NCBI GenBank assembly: GCA_021785055.1
Contig: JAJYGS010000062.1
Span: 1-5,599, forward strand
Source: Nitrospirota bacterium
GTDB lineage: Bacteria; Nitrospirota; JACRHJ01
Reading direction: 5' to 3'
Length of the DNA: 5,599 bases
The translations under genes were made by a program, and so were the position numbers. A model generated the notes under the pieces. The model did not search any database. It had not been told where the DNA came from and saw only the letters and a program-made list of their open reading frames with translations. Position 1 is the first letter of the stretch. Each line of letters begins with the position of its first letter. This document shows positions 5,251-5,599 of this stretch, piece by piece.

Positions 5251-5436
5251 ATGATTGACAATCTGTTCCGTCCGCTTCACCTTATCCTGATATTCGGCAT
5301 CGCGCTTCTTGTGTTCGGCCCAGGAAAGCTCCCCGCGATAGGCAAGGGCCTTGGCGAGAGCATCCAGAATTTCAAGAAGGCCATGTCCGAAGGCAAGAAC
5401 GAGGAAAAAAAGGAAATCCCCGCCGATACGAAGTAG
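5251..5436 (+). CDS. tatA: Sec-independent protein translocase subunit TatA/E
   Basis: This 61-residue protein has the TatA layout: a short N-terminus, a single membrane helix (about residues 9-22, LHLILIFGIALLVF), the FGP hinge (22-24), an amphipathic helix (about 26-45, KLPAIGKGLGESIQNFKKAM) and a charged tail (EGKNEEKKEIPADTK). TatA oligomers form the pore through which the twin-arginine pathway moves folded proteins across the inner membrane. The polar residue early in the membrane helix, glutamine in E. coli TatA, is histidine here (H10), a form I recall from TatA proteins of Desulfobacterota and relatives. It is short enough to be called TatE in some schemes; TatB is unlikely because TatB proteins are longer with a larger tail. 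It has its own promoter and a strong GGAGG site. No tatB or tatC is seen in the window, so partners must be encoded elsewhere. Confidence 0.93.
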   Translation: MIDNLFRPLHLILIFGIALLVFGPGKLPAIGKGLGESIQNFKKAMSEGKNEEKKEIPADTK

Positions 5437-5538
5437 CCGGGTCAGGTGAGCCGGGGGTTCGCCAAACAGGCTGTGTCCGGCTGGCGGGGCCTTAAATTCA
5501 GCGAGATCAGGCGGACATTATTATTGTATTTTAATTAC

Positions 5539-5575
5539 AAAGGGGCTGGCATATTCGTGCCGCGCCCCTTTTTTT
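5539..5575 (+). terminator. Intrinsic terminator after tatA, possibly bidirectional
   Basis: AAAGGGGC (5539-5546) pairs with GCCCCTTT (5564-5571). An inner GGCA/TGCC stem (5548-5551 with 5558-5561) closes a 6-base loop, with a small internal asymmetry at T47/G62-C63. Seven T residues (5569-5575) follow the GC-rich stem. On the other strand the stem is preceded by an A-tract and followed by a short TTTG, so it may also end a convergent transcript. The roughly 100 bases between the tatA stop and the hairpin contain short AGCCGG/CCGGCT repeats (5435-5440, 5449-5454, 5477-5482) but no convincing gene. Confidence 0.88.
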
Positions 5576-5599
5576 ATGCGTTCAGCCTTGATTCCTTCC
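5574..5599 (-). CDS. Possible C-terminal tail of a convergent gene
   Basis: Read on the minus strand, the window edge gives KESRLNA followed by TAA at 5576-5574, directly before the hairpin of the terminator. A gene ending at a shared bidirectional terminator is a common arrangement. Only seven codons are visible and no family can be assigned, so this is a suggestion only. A gene-free edge or a plus-strand gene starting further on would fit as well. Confidence 0.25.

Noticed and set aside
5437..5538. Structured RNA or riboswitch between tatA and its terminator.
   Set aside because: Short AGCCGG/CCGGCT repeats can pair, but the sequence fits no riboswitch or small-RNA family I recognise and no downstream gene is visible for it to control.
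5448..5599. GTG-led open frame continuing to the window edge after tatA.
   Set aside because: It runs straight through the terminator hairpin and its T-tract, has no good ribosome site, and the translation resembles no family.

Overview
The window is a compact stretch of bacterial chromosome. Seven complete genes and one partial gene run left to right, followed by a small, separately promoted tat gene and a strong terminator. Base composition is GC-rich in the core genes (one recA line I counted is about three-quarters G+C) but with free use of ATA (Ile) and AGG (Arg) codons. The order pgpA-cinA-thpR-recA-pilT-recX, the RecA sequence and a type IV pilus motor beside recA suggest a Gram-negative bacterium of the Desulfobacterota/Nitrospirota type. 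That placement is an inference from recalled gene order and is not firm.

Layout. Positions 1-142 hold the end of pgpA (phospholipid synthesis), overlapping by 4 bases the GTG start of a cinA-family gene (139-1326). Its C-terminal NMN-deamidase domain looks intact, while its N-terminal domain has lost its signature motifs. A perfect 14-bp palindrome with a 4-base loop fills most of the 55-base gap before thpR (1382-1963), an RNA 2',3'-cyclic phosphodiesterase. Next come two AT-rich genes, coupled by overlapping stop/start codons: a short HicB-type antitoxin (1960-2175) and a HicA-type mRNA interferase (2172-2420, TTG start). recA (2440-3462), pilT (3476-4666) and recX (4696-5187, TTG start with a strong Shine-Dalgarno) follow with short gaps. 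A clear sigma70-type promoter and strong ribosome site lead into a 61-residue TatA/E protein (5251-5436). An intrinsic terminator at 5539-5575 closes the unit, and a few codons of a possible convergent gene may follow.

How it fits together. From pgpA to recX every junction is an overlap or a short gap, so one polycistronic unit, or a few nested ones, is likely. recA and recX are the recombinase and its modulator, with the pilus-retraction ATPase between them. cinA and thpR are metabolite and RNA housekeeping enzymes often seen next to recA. The hicB-hicA pair has the composition of a late arrival and now sits in the middle of this core operon. The tatA gene is insulated by its own promoter. 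An inverted repeat there could also mask its ribosome site in any transcript reading through from recX.

Most of the window is ordinary and well recognised. The points most worth a second look are the toxin-antitoxin pair inside the recA operon, the decayed CinA N-terminal domain, the palindrome after cinA, and the inverted repeat spanning the tatA promoter and ribosome site.
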